DNA of 47,955 nt. Origin: Phycisphaerae bacterium. GTDB lineage: Bacteria > Planctomycetota > Phycisphaerae > Sedimentisphaerales > Anaerohalosphaeraceae. Below, piece after piece: positions 25,259 through 33,460 of the stretch. The stretch lies in the NCBI GenBank assembly GCA_012729675.1, contig JAAYCR010000030.1:1-47955 (forward strand). The letters are read 5' to 3'. Below the pieces are notes generated by a model. It did no database searches. It saw nothing but the letters and a program-made list of their open reading frames with translations, and was not told where the DNA came from. The translations under genes were made by a program, and so were the position numbers. How positions within the stretch are numbered: the stretch's first letter is position 1; every line of letters starts with the position of its first letter.

Positions 25259-26164
25259 ATGCATCGATATGTTCGCAATAAGACAGATATCCCGGCCTGC
25301 GGCCTGCTAAGTATTCGCCACAATAAAGATGCGTATTGCCCTGTTGTTCTCCATATCACCGTCGGCCAAGATCGCCCCCTCGGTGACGTGCACACCTTTC
25401 GCGAACATCGACACGCCCTTTACCACATCGTGCTCTATACCGCCGGACGAGGAGCATGCCTGCTGGATGGAAGTGTCCATACAGCAGAGCCGGGGACCGT
25501 CGTCATTGTTTCGCCGGGGCAATCACATGATTTTATCACCCGTTTTGGTACTTCGGTCTATTCGGAATTGACGGTTTCGTTTGAGAACCCCCGGCGTCAG
25601 CCGCTCACGCTGCCCATTGAAAACCTACTGGCGCAGTTGGCCGGGTCCCCTATTCAGATGTCCAACCCGAAGCGCCTTTCGGACGCTGAGGCACACCTGT
25701 TCAACGCGATGCTGACCGAGATTTCAGACATTGCAGGCCTTGAACATACGCTGTCGGAATTTTATCTTCGGTATGCCCTGCTCAGGCTGTTCCATTACAT
25801 CGTGCAGACCTGTGTCCAGCCGACGGCCTCAGGGGCCATCGCCGACGAACGACTGATCCGGGTGCGGCGCTATATCGAGCAGAACTACAATTCACCGATC
25901 ACGATTGAGGAATTGGCACAACTTGCGGGAATGTCAAAAGGATACTTCTTTCGTGCCTTTGGCAAAGCCTTCGACGTCTCCCCGTTGGCCTACCAGAAAC
26001 AACTCCGTCTGGAGGCCGCCCGCACACTCTTGCGCAGCTCGGCACTCCGCTGTTCAGAAATCGCCGTCCGCTGCGGCTACGAAAACATCCACTTCTTTTA
26101 CCGGATATTCAAACAAACGTTCGGCGTCACGCCCACACACTACCGCAAAGACATCACCACTTAA
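25259..26164 (+). CDS. AraC family transcriptional regulator
   Basis: A 301-residue regulator with an N-terminal cupin-like ligand domain (VHTFREHRHALYHIVLYTAGRGACLLDG, residues about 40-110) and a C-terminal double helix-turn-helix (IEELAQLAGMSKGYFFRAFGKAFDVSPLAYQ and SEIAVRCGYENIHFFYRIFKQTFGVTPTHYRK). It is transcribed away from the oxidoreductase/TRAP operon and very probably controls it in response to a sugar. A TATAAT at 25184-25189 and a TAGAAT close to the start are possible -10 boxes, but no good -35 is aligned. Confidence 0.92.
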   Translation: MHRYVRNKTDIPACGLLSIRHNKDAYCPVVLHITVGQDRPLGDVHTFREHRHALYHIVLYTAGRGACLLDGSVHTAEPGTVVIVSPGQSHDFITRFGTSVYSELTVSFENPRRQPLTLPIENLLAQLAGSPIQMSNPKRLSDAEAHLFNAMLTEISDIAGLEHTLSEFYLRYALLRLFHYIVQTCVQPTASGAIADERLIRVRRYIEQNYNSPITIEELAQLAGMSKGYFFRAFGKAFDVSPLAYQKQLRLEAARTLLRSSALRCSEIAVRCGYENIHFFYRIFKQTFGVTPTHYRKDITT

Positions 26165-26322
26165 TGCAACCTCGAAAAGTGGTTCATCCGACGAATACGC
26201 AGCAGCCGTAAAGAGTACGACTTATGGATCACCGAAGTCCTGAAACACAACGAGCTGTTCTGCATCGTTCTCCTGTCAACGGGGTTTTTGCCCGATTCTG
26301 TACGATGCCGAAAAATAATAGC

Positions 26323-26350
26323 TTGACTCTCAATTCTCTTGTTATATGAT
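26323..26350 (+). promoter_or_regulatory. Sigma70 promoter of the isomerase-dhaKL operon
   Basis: TTGACT (26323-26328), a 16-nt spacer and TATGAT (26345-26350), each matching consensus at five of six. The leader to the ATG at 26402 is about 45 nt and includes AGGAT as the ribosome-binding site. Confidence 0.65.
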
Positions 26351-26401
26351 GGATTAATGTTCTATTGAAATATTCTATTTATGATCAGGATATGAGAGCG
26401 T

Positions 26402-26863
26402 ATGAAAATCTGCATTGATTGCGACGACGCAGCTGTTTGCCTCAAGCAAGTTATCTTTGATCACCTCAAGTCCCGGGGAATGGACATCACTGATTTGGAT
26501 TATGCCAAGGACAAAGAGAATCCTTTTTATGGGGAAATTGGCTTCAATCTGGCAAAGGCCATGCAGGCAGGCCTTTATGATCGCGGCATCCTGATCTGCG
26601 GCACGGGCCTGGGTATGGCCATGATTGCCAATAAAGTGGAAGGGGTATTTGCCGGTACCTGTCACGATGTATTTTCCGCCGAACGTCTCAAGAAAAGCAA
26701 CGACGCCAATGTTTTAACCATGGGCGCTCGGGTCATCGGTCCGGAACTGGCCAAGATGATTGTTGACGCCTGGCTGAATTCCGAATTTGCCGGGGGCGGG
26801 TCAACCGCCAAAGTTGACCAGTTAAAAACATTGGAACACCAGTCATTTCACCCGAATAGATAA
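26402..26863 (+). CDS. RpiB/LacAB family sugar-phosphate isomerase
   Basis: A 153-residue RpiB-fold isomerase. ILICGTGLGMAMIANKVEGVFAG supplies the catalytic Cys and phosphate loop, and CHDVFSAERLKKSNDANVLTMGARV is the conserved second half. The usual YPD-A motif of ribose-5-phosphate isomerase B is replaced by FYGEIG, so a different aldose/ketose pair is likely. With dhaK and dhaL next to it, an erythrulose-4-phosphate isomerase-like role is plausible, since DerI/LerI enzymes of tetritol catabolism are RpiB homologues. It is first in its operon, 11 bp before dhaK. Confidence 0.87.
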   Translation: MKICIDCDDAAVCLKQVIFDHLKSRGMDITDLDYAKDKENPFYGEIGFNLAKAMQAGLYDRGILICGTGLGMAMIANKVEGVFAGTCHDVFSAERLKKSNDANVLTMGARVIGPELAKMIVDAWLNSEFAGGGSTAKVDQLKTLEHQSFHPNR

Positions 26864-26874
26864 GGATACATTCT

Positions 26875-27879
26875 ATGCAGAAAGTAATCAATGATCCTTC
26901 CAAAGTCGTCGATGAGATGGTGGAAGGGTATATCAAGGCCCATCCGAATCTCGTCGCCAGAACCCAAAACCCCCGCGTTCTAAAATATGTGAATGCCCCC
27001 ATTGCCAATAAAGTCGGGATTGTCACGGGGGGCGGTTCCGGGCATAAACCGGCGTTTGTGGGATACGTGGGCCGAAACATGGTGGATGCCGTGGCTATGG
27101 GTGAAATCTTCTCATCACCTCCGGCCCAGATGTTCTACGACGCCTTTAAGGCCGCCGACAGCGGCAAGGGCGTGGCCTGTTTGTACGGCAACTATGCCGG
27201 CGACAATATGAATGTCAAGATGGCCATTGAGATGGCTCTGGACGATGATATCGAGGTCAAAACTGTCGTGGCCAACGACGATGTGCCCTCGGCGCCCAAA
27301 GACGCTTTGAACAAACGTCGCGGCGTCGCCGGGGAGATCCTGATGTGGAAAGTCGGCGGAGCAAAAGCCGCGATGGGCGGCACGCTGGATGAGGTCATTG
27401 CCGAAGCACAAAAGGCCATCAGCAATACGCGCAGCATGGGAATCGGTCTCAGTCCCTGCACAATCCCGGAAAAAGGCTCGCCGAATTTTACCATCAAAGC
27501 AGGCACCATGGAGGTCGGCATCGGCCACCACGGAGAATCCGGCCTTGAGGTGTGCCCTTTGGAGACCTCTGCCCAAATGGCCAAACGCATGACTGACATC
27601 ATACTGCCCGATCTGCCCTTTGGCGCAGGAGACGATGTCGTCGTCCTGGTATCCGGACTGGGATCGACGCCGTATATGGAACTGTATATCTTGTTTAATG
27701 ACGTGGAGAAGATTCTGTCGCAACGGGGAATCAACATCTACCACCCCTACGTGGGGCATTACTTTACGTCCCTTGAGATGGCGGGCGTAACGCTGACAAT
27801 CATGAAACTGGACGACAGTCTCAAGGCCTGCATCGACTACGAATGCGATTGTATGGGCTTGCAGCAATTCGGGAGATAA
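26875..27879 (+). CDS. dhaK: Dihydroxyacetone kinase-like DhaK subunit
   Basis: A 334-residue DhaK domain. TGGGSGHKPAFVGYVG is the family signature, and GIGHHGESG contains His219, which aligns with the His that forms a covalent hemiaminal with the ketose. GNYAGDNMNVKMA is also conserved. DhaK holds the short-chain ketose while DhaL supplies the phosphoryl group. Together with dhaL, which starts three bases later, it could phosphorylate dihydroxyacetone or a tetrulose such as erythrulose. No PTS-type DhaM is present here. Confidence 0.93.
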   Translation: MQKVINDPSKVVDEMVEGYIKAHPNLVARTQNPRVLKYVNAPIANKVGIVTGGGSGHKPAFVGYVGRNMVDAVAMGEIFSSPPAQMFYDAFKAADSGKGVACLYGNYAGDNMNVKMAIEMALDDDIEVKTVVANDDVPSAPKDALNKRRGVAGEILMWKVGGAKAAMGGTLDEVIAEAQKAISNTRSMGIGLSPCTIPEKGSPNFTIKAGTMEVGIGHHGESGLEVCPLETSAQMAKRMTDIILPDLPFGAGDDVVVLVSGLGSTPYMELYILFNDVEKILSQRGINIYHPYVGHYFTSLEMAGVTLTIMKLDDSLKACIDYECDCMGLQQFGR

Positions 27880-27882
27880 TCC

Positions 27883-28521
27883 GTGACGTGTGTTTCAATC
27901 CAGGACGGCAGCTTTATCCTGATGCCTTTGATCCGGGCGATTCAGGACAACAAGCAATACCTCAGTGATATTGACGGCTTCATCGGAGACGGCGACCACG
28001 GGATCAATATGAACAAGGGTTTCACCCTCTGCGAAGAACAACTCAAGGCCGAACCGGGGGACCTGTCTCATGGTTTCAAAACGCTGTCCCACATCTTAAT
28101 GTCACAAATCGGCGGATCCATGGGGCCGTTGTACGGGATGTTCTTCAGTGCCATGGCAAAGGCCAGCAAGAATAAAGACACGCTGGACGCGGCAGGTTTC
28201 GGCCAGATGCTCACCGCAGCCAAAGACAAGGTACAGTCCATCAGCGAGGCCCAACCGGGCGATAAGACCCTGCTGGATGTCCTGCTGCCGGCCGAAGAAA
28301 GCTATCGTGCCGCGTTGAATGCCAATGAATCATTTGACAGTTGTCTGGACCGGATGTCCAGTGCCGCCGAACAGGGGCGTGACGCCACCAAAGACATGGT
28401 CGCGAAAGTGGGGCGCTCCAGCCGTCTGGGCGAACGCTCGCGCGGCGTGATCGACGCGGGATCTGCCTCATGCTGCCTGATCCTTCAGGTCATGGCCAAG
28501 GCGATTAAAGATACCATTTAA
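27883..28521 (+). CDS. dhaL: Dihydroxyacetone kinase-like DhaL (nucleotide-binding) subunit
   Basis: A 212-residue DhaL domain with the Mg-nucleotide motif GDGDHGINMNKGF, a QIGGSMGPLYGMFF stretch, and GRSSRLGERSRGVIDAGSASC near the end. The start is GTG at 27883, three bases after the dhaK stop. In PTS systems DhaL keeps ADP and is recharged by DhaM, while in ATP-using kinases the domain exchanges ATP. Without a local dhaM the ATP route is more likely, but a distant dhaM is not excluded. A decayed copy of residues around ASKNKDTLDA is found at 29672-29732. Confidence 0.92.
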   Translation: MTCVSIQDGSFILMPLIRAIQDNKQYLSDIDGFIGDGDHGINMNKGFTLCEEQLKAEPGDLSHGFKTLSHILMSQIGGSMGPLYGMFFSAMAKASKNKDTLDAAGFGQMLTAAKDKVQSISEAQPGDKTLLDVLLPAEESYRAALNANESFDSCLDRMSSAAEQGRDATKDMVAKVGRSSRLGERSRGVIDAGSASCCLILQVMAKAIKDTI

Positions 28522-28544
28522 CCTTTTTTGATAAGGATTTGATT

Positions 28545-29651
28545 ATGGACTTGAACCTATTAAATAAGAATCGTCGTGAATTTCTGAAAACCGGATTGAG
28601 TATGGGGGCCGCTGCGCTGTTTACAACGAGTTCAGCCCGTGCGGCCGGATTCGGTGCATATCCCGGAATGCCCGCAGCCCCCCAGCCGTCTGCCGCTCCG
28701 GCTGCTGCGCCCAGCAGGGTCGCGCTGACCAACGGCGATAGCCGTACAGACAATATCTTCCGGGCACTGAAGTCGCTGGAAAAGGAAATTGCCCAATCCA
28801 TCGGCAATCGCCGGGTGATCATCAAACCCAACAACGTCTCCACAAGCAATCAGCTTGCCTCCACGCACGCCGATGCCCTGATCGGCATTCTCGAGTTCCT
28901 CAAGTCCATCGGAAAACTCGACAATGCCATTATTGCCGAGTCCACTGCCATGGGTTCCGCGATGCAGGGCTTTGAGAACTTCGGCTATATCAAAGTGGCG
29001 GAAAAGTACAAGGTTGAACTGGTGGATATCGATCAGAGTGAATACATAACGATCATGGGGTTCAACCAGTCCGATGCAAGGCCGTATCCGGTGCGTGTTT
29101 CGAGCATGCTGACCAACCAGAGAGACAACTTCATCATTTCGGCGTGCATGCTCAAGACGCACGACCGGGCGGTGGCCACAATGTCCATCAAGAACATTGT
29201 TTTCGGGGCGCCGCTGAAATTGCAGACTCCCGGAAGCCGCGGCTTCGCAAATGACAAAGCCATCCTTCACGGCGGCGGAGCCCACGGCATCAGCATCAAC
29301 CTGGCCATGCTGACGCCCCTTCTGCACCCCTCGCTCGCTGTCATTGACGGATTCGAGGGGATGGAAGGCCGAGGCCCGATCGGCGGCACCCGCGTGGATC
29401 ATCGCGTCTGTGTCGTCAGCACCGATTACCTTGCTGCCGATACCGTCGGGGCACACCTCATGGGCATCGATCCCATGGACATCGGATACCTCAATTATCT
29501 GGCCAGTACAAACGTAGGCCAGACCGATCTGAGTAAAATGGAAATTCTCGGCGAGCCCGTGGAAAAGCTGGCCAAGAAGTACAATCTCGGAGACTCAATA
29601 GAAAGACAGCTCGAGTGGAAGACTCCGGCAAAGGTAACGTTTGCAACATAA
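28545..29651 (+). CDS. Tat-exported DUF362 domain protein
   Basis: A 368-residue protein with a twin-arginine signal (NRREFLKTGLSMGAAALF) and a Pro/Ala-rich linker (residues about 40-60), then a DUF362 domain with RVIIKPNNVSTSN, MLKTHDRAVATMSIKNIVFG and HGGGAHGISINLAML. No Cys-rich ferredoxin module follows. DUF362 proteins have no settled function. AAGGA precedes the ATG at 28545. It is the last gene of the operon before the terminator and may act on the same substrate outside the membrane. Confidence 0.83.
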   Translation: MDLNLLNKNRREFLKTGLSMGAAALFTTSSARAAGFGAYPGMPAAPQPSAAPAAAPSRVALTNGDSRTDNIFRALKSLEKEIAQSIGNRRVIIKPNNVSTSNQLASTHADALIGILEFLKSIGKLDNAIIAESTAMGSAMQGFENFGYIKVAEKYKVELVDIDQSEYITIMGFNQSDARPYPVRVSSMLTNQRDNFIISACMLKTHDRAVATMSIKNIVFGAPLKLQTPGSRGFANDKAILHGGGAHGISINLAMLTPLLHPSLAVIDGFEGMEGRGPIGGTRVDHRVCVVSTDYLAADTVGAHLMGIDPMDIGYLNYLASTNVGQTDLSKMEILGEPVEKLAKKYNLGDSIERQLEWKTPAKVTFAT

Positions 29652-29671
29652 CAGACCGAACTGCCGGTACG

Positions 29672-29732
29672 GCCATAGACAAGACGAGCAAGAATAAAGA
29701 TACCCTGGACGCAATTGGTTCTGGTCAAATAT
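29672..29732 (+). pseudogene. Fossil fragment of a second dhaL
   Basis: This stretch can be read as AIDKTSKNKDTLDAIGSGQIL and aligns without gaps to AMAKASKNKDTLDAAGFGQML of the intact dhaL (around 28150-28210). The nucleotide match is also evident (for example AGCAAGAATAAAGA). It lies just after the DUF362 stop and before the terminator, has no start of its own and cannot encode a domain. A partial duplication or the residue of a lost paralogue would explain it. Confidence 0.75.
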
Positions 29733-29735
29733 TAA

Positions 29736-29769
29736 AAAGCGACCCCGCCCTAAACAACGGGGTCGCTTT
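29736..29769. terminator. Bidirectional rho-independent terminator between convergent operons
   Basis: AAAGCGACCCCG (29736-29747) and CGGGGTCGCTTT (29758-29769) are perfect 12-bp arms around a 10-nt loop. A-rich and T-rich ends lie at the stem bases, so it can serve the dhaKL operon and the opposing dehydrogenase operon. Confidence 0.9.
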
Positions 29770-29809
29770 GTGGAGTGGCCTGTTCAATCGCCGTCCGCGG
29801 CACGGATTG

Positions 29810-30694
29810 TTAAACGGTACCGCGATCAATATTCAGCAGATTTTCCCACATCTGGGTAATGATTTGCTGGGCATAAGGGCCGCGACCTGTTGCACGGGCG
29901 GTCTTGAAGACCTCATCGACGATAGCCGTGACAGGCACCGGCACGTTTTGCGAGCGCGCCAGGGATAATGCGTAGCCGATATCCTTGAAGAGCAGATCAA
30001 TGGTGCCGCCGGGTTTGTAGTTTTGGTCAATGATGCCGGGGGCTGCGACATTTAAAACGGTGGAACCGGCCCAGCCGTCTTTGATGGCTTCATACAGAAC
30101 CTTTGGATCAATGCCGTTTTTCATACCCAGTGCAAAGCTCTCGGCGATGATCGAAAAAGCGGCGCCCACAATCATATTGTTGACCAGCTTGGCGACCCCG
30201 CCGGCGCCGACATCCCCGACACGCACCACGGATTTGGCCATGACATCGAGAACGGGCGTGTACCGCTCAAAAACAGCCGGATCGCCGCCAACCATAAAGG
30301 CCAGTGCCGCATTCCGCGCGCCGCCTTCGCCGCCGCTGACCGGGGCATCCAGGAAATCCACGCCTTTTTCCGCCAAGGATTTGGCAATGGCTCTGGAGAC
30401 CGCAGGTTCGGTCGTGCTGGTATCGATGACGACGCTGCCTTTTTTCAGGACATGAATAAGCCCCCCCGCGCCACAGACCACGTCTTTGACGATCTCAGAC
30501 GTGGGCAACGACAGGACAATGACGTCCGCTGCCTGGCCGACCTGCTGAACGCTTTGCGCCTTTGCCGCCTTTTCCTGCTGTGCGACCTTGTCGGCGTCAA
30601 CGTCGTAAACAGTGACTTCGTATTTGCCGCTCAGGTGACGGGCCATGTGCCCGCCCATGACACCCAGACCAATGAATCCGATTTTTAATGACAT
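29810..30694 (-). CDS. Beta-hydroxyacid dehydrogenase (3-hydroxyisobutyrate / tartronate semialdehyde reductase / threonate dehydrogenase family)
   Basis: A 294-residue NAD(P)-dependent enzyme. IGFIGLGVMGGHMARHL is the dinucleotide loop with the family signature, DAPVSGGEGGARNAALAFMVGG is the substrate loop, and GGVAKLVNNMIVG contains the catalytic Lys. The family covers GarR (tartronate semialdehyde), 3-hydroxyisobutyrate and LtnD (L-threonate) enzymes, and sequence inspection alone does not choose among them. Its operon mates, a GntP permease and an FG-GAP-like protein, favour a sugar-acid substrate. AGGAG lies nine nt before the ATG. Confidence 0.9.
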   Translation of the reverse strand: MSLKIGFIGLGVMGGHMARHLSGKYEVTVYDVDADKVAQQEKAAKAQSVQQVGQAADVIVLSLPTSEIVKDVVCGAGGLIHVLKKGSVVIDTSTTEPAVSRAIAKSLAEKGVDFLDAPVSGGEGGARNAALAFMVGGDPAVFERYTPVLDVMAKSVVRVGDVGAGGVAKLVNNMIVGAAFSIIAESFALGMKNGIDPKVLYEAIKDGWAGSTVLNVAAPGIIDQNYKPGGTIDLLFKDIGYALSLARSQNVPVPVTAIVDEVFKTARATGRGPYAQQIITQMWENLLNIDRGTV

Positions 30695-30711
30695 ATCATA
30701 TCTCTCCTGTT

Positions 30712-31749
30712 TTATTGCTTCGGGATGTACATTGCATATTCTTCGTGACCCGGATTCGAGGTGACCAGGGCCTTGCCGTCCGACGTCCGGATCACGTCCA
30801 TGTTCGTAGTGCCTGAACCGGCGTCAATGACAAATTCTTTCATGACAAAGGGGCTTGCAGAAGTGACTTGATAGCAGACAAGGTTTTTATCATTCGCCCG
30901 GTTGCCCGCGATCACCACGTTTTCACCCCCCAGCTCCCCTGCCCAGAGACCATGCCCAAAGGCAAGACCCGCGGTAAAAATTTGAGTCCAGGTACCCTTG
31001 ATGTTTTTGTAAACCGACATTGCCTTGCCGTGGAAAGGTTCGATCACAACAAGCTCATCCTCGCCGTCCTGATCCAAGTCCGCAGGATATACTTCACTGA
31101 TGGGCTTCTCGATGATGAGCGTGTTTTCCCAAACGGTTGAACCGGGGGTCGGCACCTTCAGTGCAAAAAGCCCTTCGTCTCCGGCGATGAATACACACCG
31201 CTGCCCGGCGAAGCTGCCCACCTGCATACCGTGATTGCGATGAAGGCCTTCCATCACCGGAACCAGTTCCCACGGGCCTTCGAGGTCGTCGGGGACTTTG
31301 GCCGCAGAGGTTATCCCCGGGCGCGACCAGTCGTCCTGAAAATCCTTGCCGCCGCACACTGCGGCCGCAACCAGATAATGGTCGGTTCCATTGCCCACCA
31401 TACAAATGCGATGGACAAACGGCAGGTCCAGAATGCGCTTATGCCGCCACGGTTCGTTCAGCCCATCCACTGCCCAAAACAAATTGATTCCGGCTTTTTC
31501 GGATTTGAAGATGGGGTAAAATTCCGTGATCATTAACAATGCGTCGTCGCGTCCGGGAACTGCGGCAAATCCCATGCACCCCCCCGGTCCCTCAGCCAGA
31601 ATGTGCGGCGTATAATCAGGGGCTGCGAACACCATCGTCGGCCCGTTCGCCTCCGGAGCGGCAATAACCCGATCCTGCCCCAGGATGTTCAAGTGCGTAA
31701 TAAAGTAACCCATCTGCGCGCTGGACAGTCTGCGTTTTGTAAATTCCAT
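30712..31749 (-). CDS. FG-GAP/VCBS-like beta-propeller protein, cytoplasmic, unknown function
   Basis: A 345-residue protein with repeated beta-strand segments and one clear calcium-binding FG-GAP-type motif, PADLDQDGEDELVVIEPF (around residue 220). Other repeats (GLAFGHGLWAGELGGENVVIAGNR, GMQVGSFAGQRCVFIAGDEGLFAL) are degenerate. Most FG-GAP proteins are exported, but this one starts MEFTKRRLSSAQM with no signal peptide. It lies between the dehydrogenase (17 bp) and the permease (34 bp), so it belongs to the pathway; a propeller-type lactonase or isomerase role is possible but unproven. AGGAG precedes the ATG. Confidence 0.7.
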   Translation of the reverse strand: MEFTKRRLSSAQMGYFITHLNILGQDRVIAAPEANGPTMVFAAPDYTPHILAEGPGGCMGFAAVPGRDDALLMITEFYPIFKSEKAGINLFWAVDGLNEPWRHKRILDLPFVHRICMVGNGTDHYLVAAAVCGGKDFQDDWSRPGITSAAKVPDDLEGPWELVPVMEGLHRNHGMQVGSFAGQRCVFIAGDEGLFALKVPTPGSTVWENTLIIEKPISEVYPADLDQDGEDELVVIEPFHGKAMSVYKNIKGTWTQIFTAGLAFGHGLWAGELGGENVVIAGNRANDKNLVCYQVTSASPFVMKEFVIDAGSGTTNMDVIRTSDGKALVTSNPGHEEYAMYIPKQ

Positions 31750-31783
31750 GCTGTAAAACTCCTTATCGTCTTTCTGGTTGATT

Positions 31784-33157
31784 CTATAACACGATTAATC
31801 CGATTATCCAGATGATTGTACAGGCAAATATGCCCATCAAGGTCGTACCGCTGGTCTGGAGTTTGTACCCGGTCTTGACATCCATTCCGGTCATCTGCGT
31901 GACGACCCAGAAAAAGCTGTCATTGGCATGGGACGCAACCATTGAACCGGCGCCAATGGCCAGAACGGCAAGGGCCTTGCCGATATCAGATCCAAGTCCC
32001 ATATCGGCAAGCAAAGGACTCACAATTGAAGCGGTGGTAATCAGTGCAACCGTTGATGATCCCTGTGATGCCCGAAGTATTGCGGAGGCGATAAAAGGCA
32101 GCCATAACCCGAATGATCTGAGTGCGTCGGATTTCATTGCACTGCCAATCACCGTTTTAATTTCGGAATTTCGCAGCACTTCGCCAAACGCACCGCCGGC
32201 GCCGGTGATCATAATAATCATCGCGGCGGCCATCATTCCCTCTCCGACCCACCCGGTTGACGACAGCATTTGTTTGTCGAATTTCTTCGGAAGCGTAATC
32301 GCGATCCCGATACCGATCAGAAGAGCGATAATAGGATGTCCGATAAACATGATGAAATGATAGAAACTGTTTTCTTCCCAGGCAAGGGGCGGCGCACCTT
32401 CGGCTTTGGAAAGAACAGGATAATTCGCAACAGATCTCAAGACGATCAATAAGATCGGGATCAGGATCGGCAGGAACGAACGAAAAGCCGAGGGTGCATT
32501 TTTCAGGTGTGCTGAAAATTGCTCTTCTGTCAATTCCGGATTCGGGTCAATATGGACCCGGCTGGCCACGTTGGATGCCCAGAACCATGCAAATAACAGT
32601 GTGAAAAGCCCCACCGGGATAGACAGTAGAATGACCTTTGCCAGGTCAGCGCCGAGAATGCCGGCAGCGGCAATCGGGCCTGGAGTCGGAGGCACCAGGG
32701 TGTGCGAGACCATGAGTCCAAAAGCCAGGGCGATGGCTGTGGTTGCCAGCGAAAGGCCTGCGCGTTTGGTCAGCGTCTTATTCAAGGGCGATAGAATGAC
32801 AAATCCGGAATCGGCAAAGACCGGAATGGAGACAATAAAACCGATCATGGCCATCGCCGGCGTTACATTCTTTTTGCCGATGACTTTCAAAATACTTTCG
32901 GCCAGTGCATAGACACCGCCGGATTTTTCCAGAAATGTCCCGATAATCGTACCGGCGATGATCACAATGCCGATTTTACCGAGTGTGTCCCCAAATCCCG
33001 CTTCGATAGACGAGATGATTTCGGCCAGCGGCATACGGGAACAGATTCCAAAAAACAGGGCGGCAATCAGCAACGACAGAAAGGCATGGAGATGAAACCG
33101 TGTTGTGGACAACACAATAAAGAGAATACTCAGTAAAAGCAGTCCTACGATCACCAT
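31784..33157 (-). CDS. GntP family sugar-acid:H+ symporter
   Basis: A 457-residue membrane protein with about 12-14 helices. GIVIIAGTIIGTFLEKSGG, SIPVFADSGFVILSPL, LVPPTPGPIAAAGILGAD and the late ASHANDSFFWVV stretch identify the GntP/gluconate permease family. Members carry gluconate, glycerate, threonate and similar acids. With a beta-hydroxyacid dehydrogenase in the operon, a C4-C6 aldonate is expected. GGAG precedes the ATG. Little room remains for a promoter between it and the tRNA terminator 30 bp upstream. Confidence 0.93.
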   Translation of the reverse strand: MVIVGLLLLSILFIVLSTTRFHLHAFLSLLIAALFFGICSRMPLAEIISSIEAGFGDTLGKIGIVIIAGTIIGTFLEKSGGVYALAESILKVIGKKNVTPAMAMIGFIVSIPVFADSGFVILSPLNKTLTKRAGLSLATTAIALAFGLMVSHTLVPPTPGPIAAAGILGADLAKVILLSIPVGLFTLLFAWFWASNVASRVHIDPNPELTEEQFSAHLKNAPSAFRSFLPILIPILLIVLRSVANYPVLSKAEGAPPLAWEENSFYHFIMFIGHPIIALLIGIGIAITLPKKFDKQMLSSTGWVGEGMMAAAMIIMITGAGGAFGEVLRNSEIKTVIGSAMKSDALRSFGLWLPFIASAILRASQGSSTVALITTASIVSPLLADMGLGSDIGKALAVLAIGAGSMVASHANDSFFWVVTQMTGMDVKTGYKLQTSGTTLMGIFACTIIWIIGLIVL

Positions 33158-33187
33158 AATTGAACTCCGATTAGTCGTCGTAAGCGT

Positions 33188-33227
33188 TGAAAAAACAGCA
33201 CGTTAGGCAACTGTTAGCAGGTGCTGT
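33188..33227 (-). terminator. Rho-independent terminator of tRNA-Gly(UCC)
   Basis: On the minus strand ACAGCAC (33227-33221) pairs with GTGCTGT (33201-33195), and the stem is followed at once by TTTTTT. The 19-nt loop is long. It lies 16 bp after the tRNA 3' end. Confidence 0.7.
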
Positions 33228-33242
33228 CCGTTACTGACAAAC

Positions 33243-33313
33243 AGCGGGCGATCGGAATCGAACCGACATGGCCAGCTTGGAAGGCTGGGGCTTTACCATT
33301 AAGCTACGCCCGC
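33243..33313 (-). tRNA. tRNA-Gly (anticodon UCC)
   Basis: A full cloverleaf of 71 nt. Acceptor GCGGGCG pairs with CGCCCGC and is followed by U as discriminator. The anticodon arm CCAGC/GCTGG-type stem holds loop CTTCCAA with anticodon TCC. The T arm contains GGTTCGATTCC. The 3' CCA is not encoded. Confidence 0.95.
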
Positions 33314-33332
33314 GACACACTAAACGCGGGGC

Positions 33333-33361
33333 ATTATAAGGCCCATGAGGGCGGCTGGCAA
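33333..33361 (-). promoter_or_regulatory. Sigma70 promoter of tRNA-Gly(UCC)
   Basis: On the minus strand TTGCCA (33361-33356), a 17-nt spacer and a perfect TATAAT (33338-33333). Transcription would begin near 33327, 14 nt before the mature 5' end. The GC-rich start region is typical of stable-RNA promoters. Confidence 0.8.
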
Positions 33362-33460
33362 GCGTAATTCGAAAAGTTTTTGCTGGCCTGCCGCCCCCCC
33401 GCCTGATACACTAAATCGTTCAAGAAACAGGCGTTTGACCCTTTTCCGGAGACATTGACG

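Noticed and set aside
26165-26322. Stretch readable as a short peptide (containing EYDLWITEVLKHNELFC) after the AraC gene
   Set aside because: It looks faintly coding but has no start, no ribosome-binding site and no family match; possibly a gene remnant, not supported enough to annotate.
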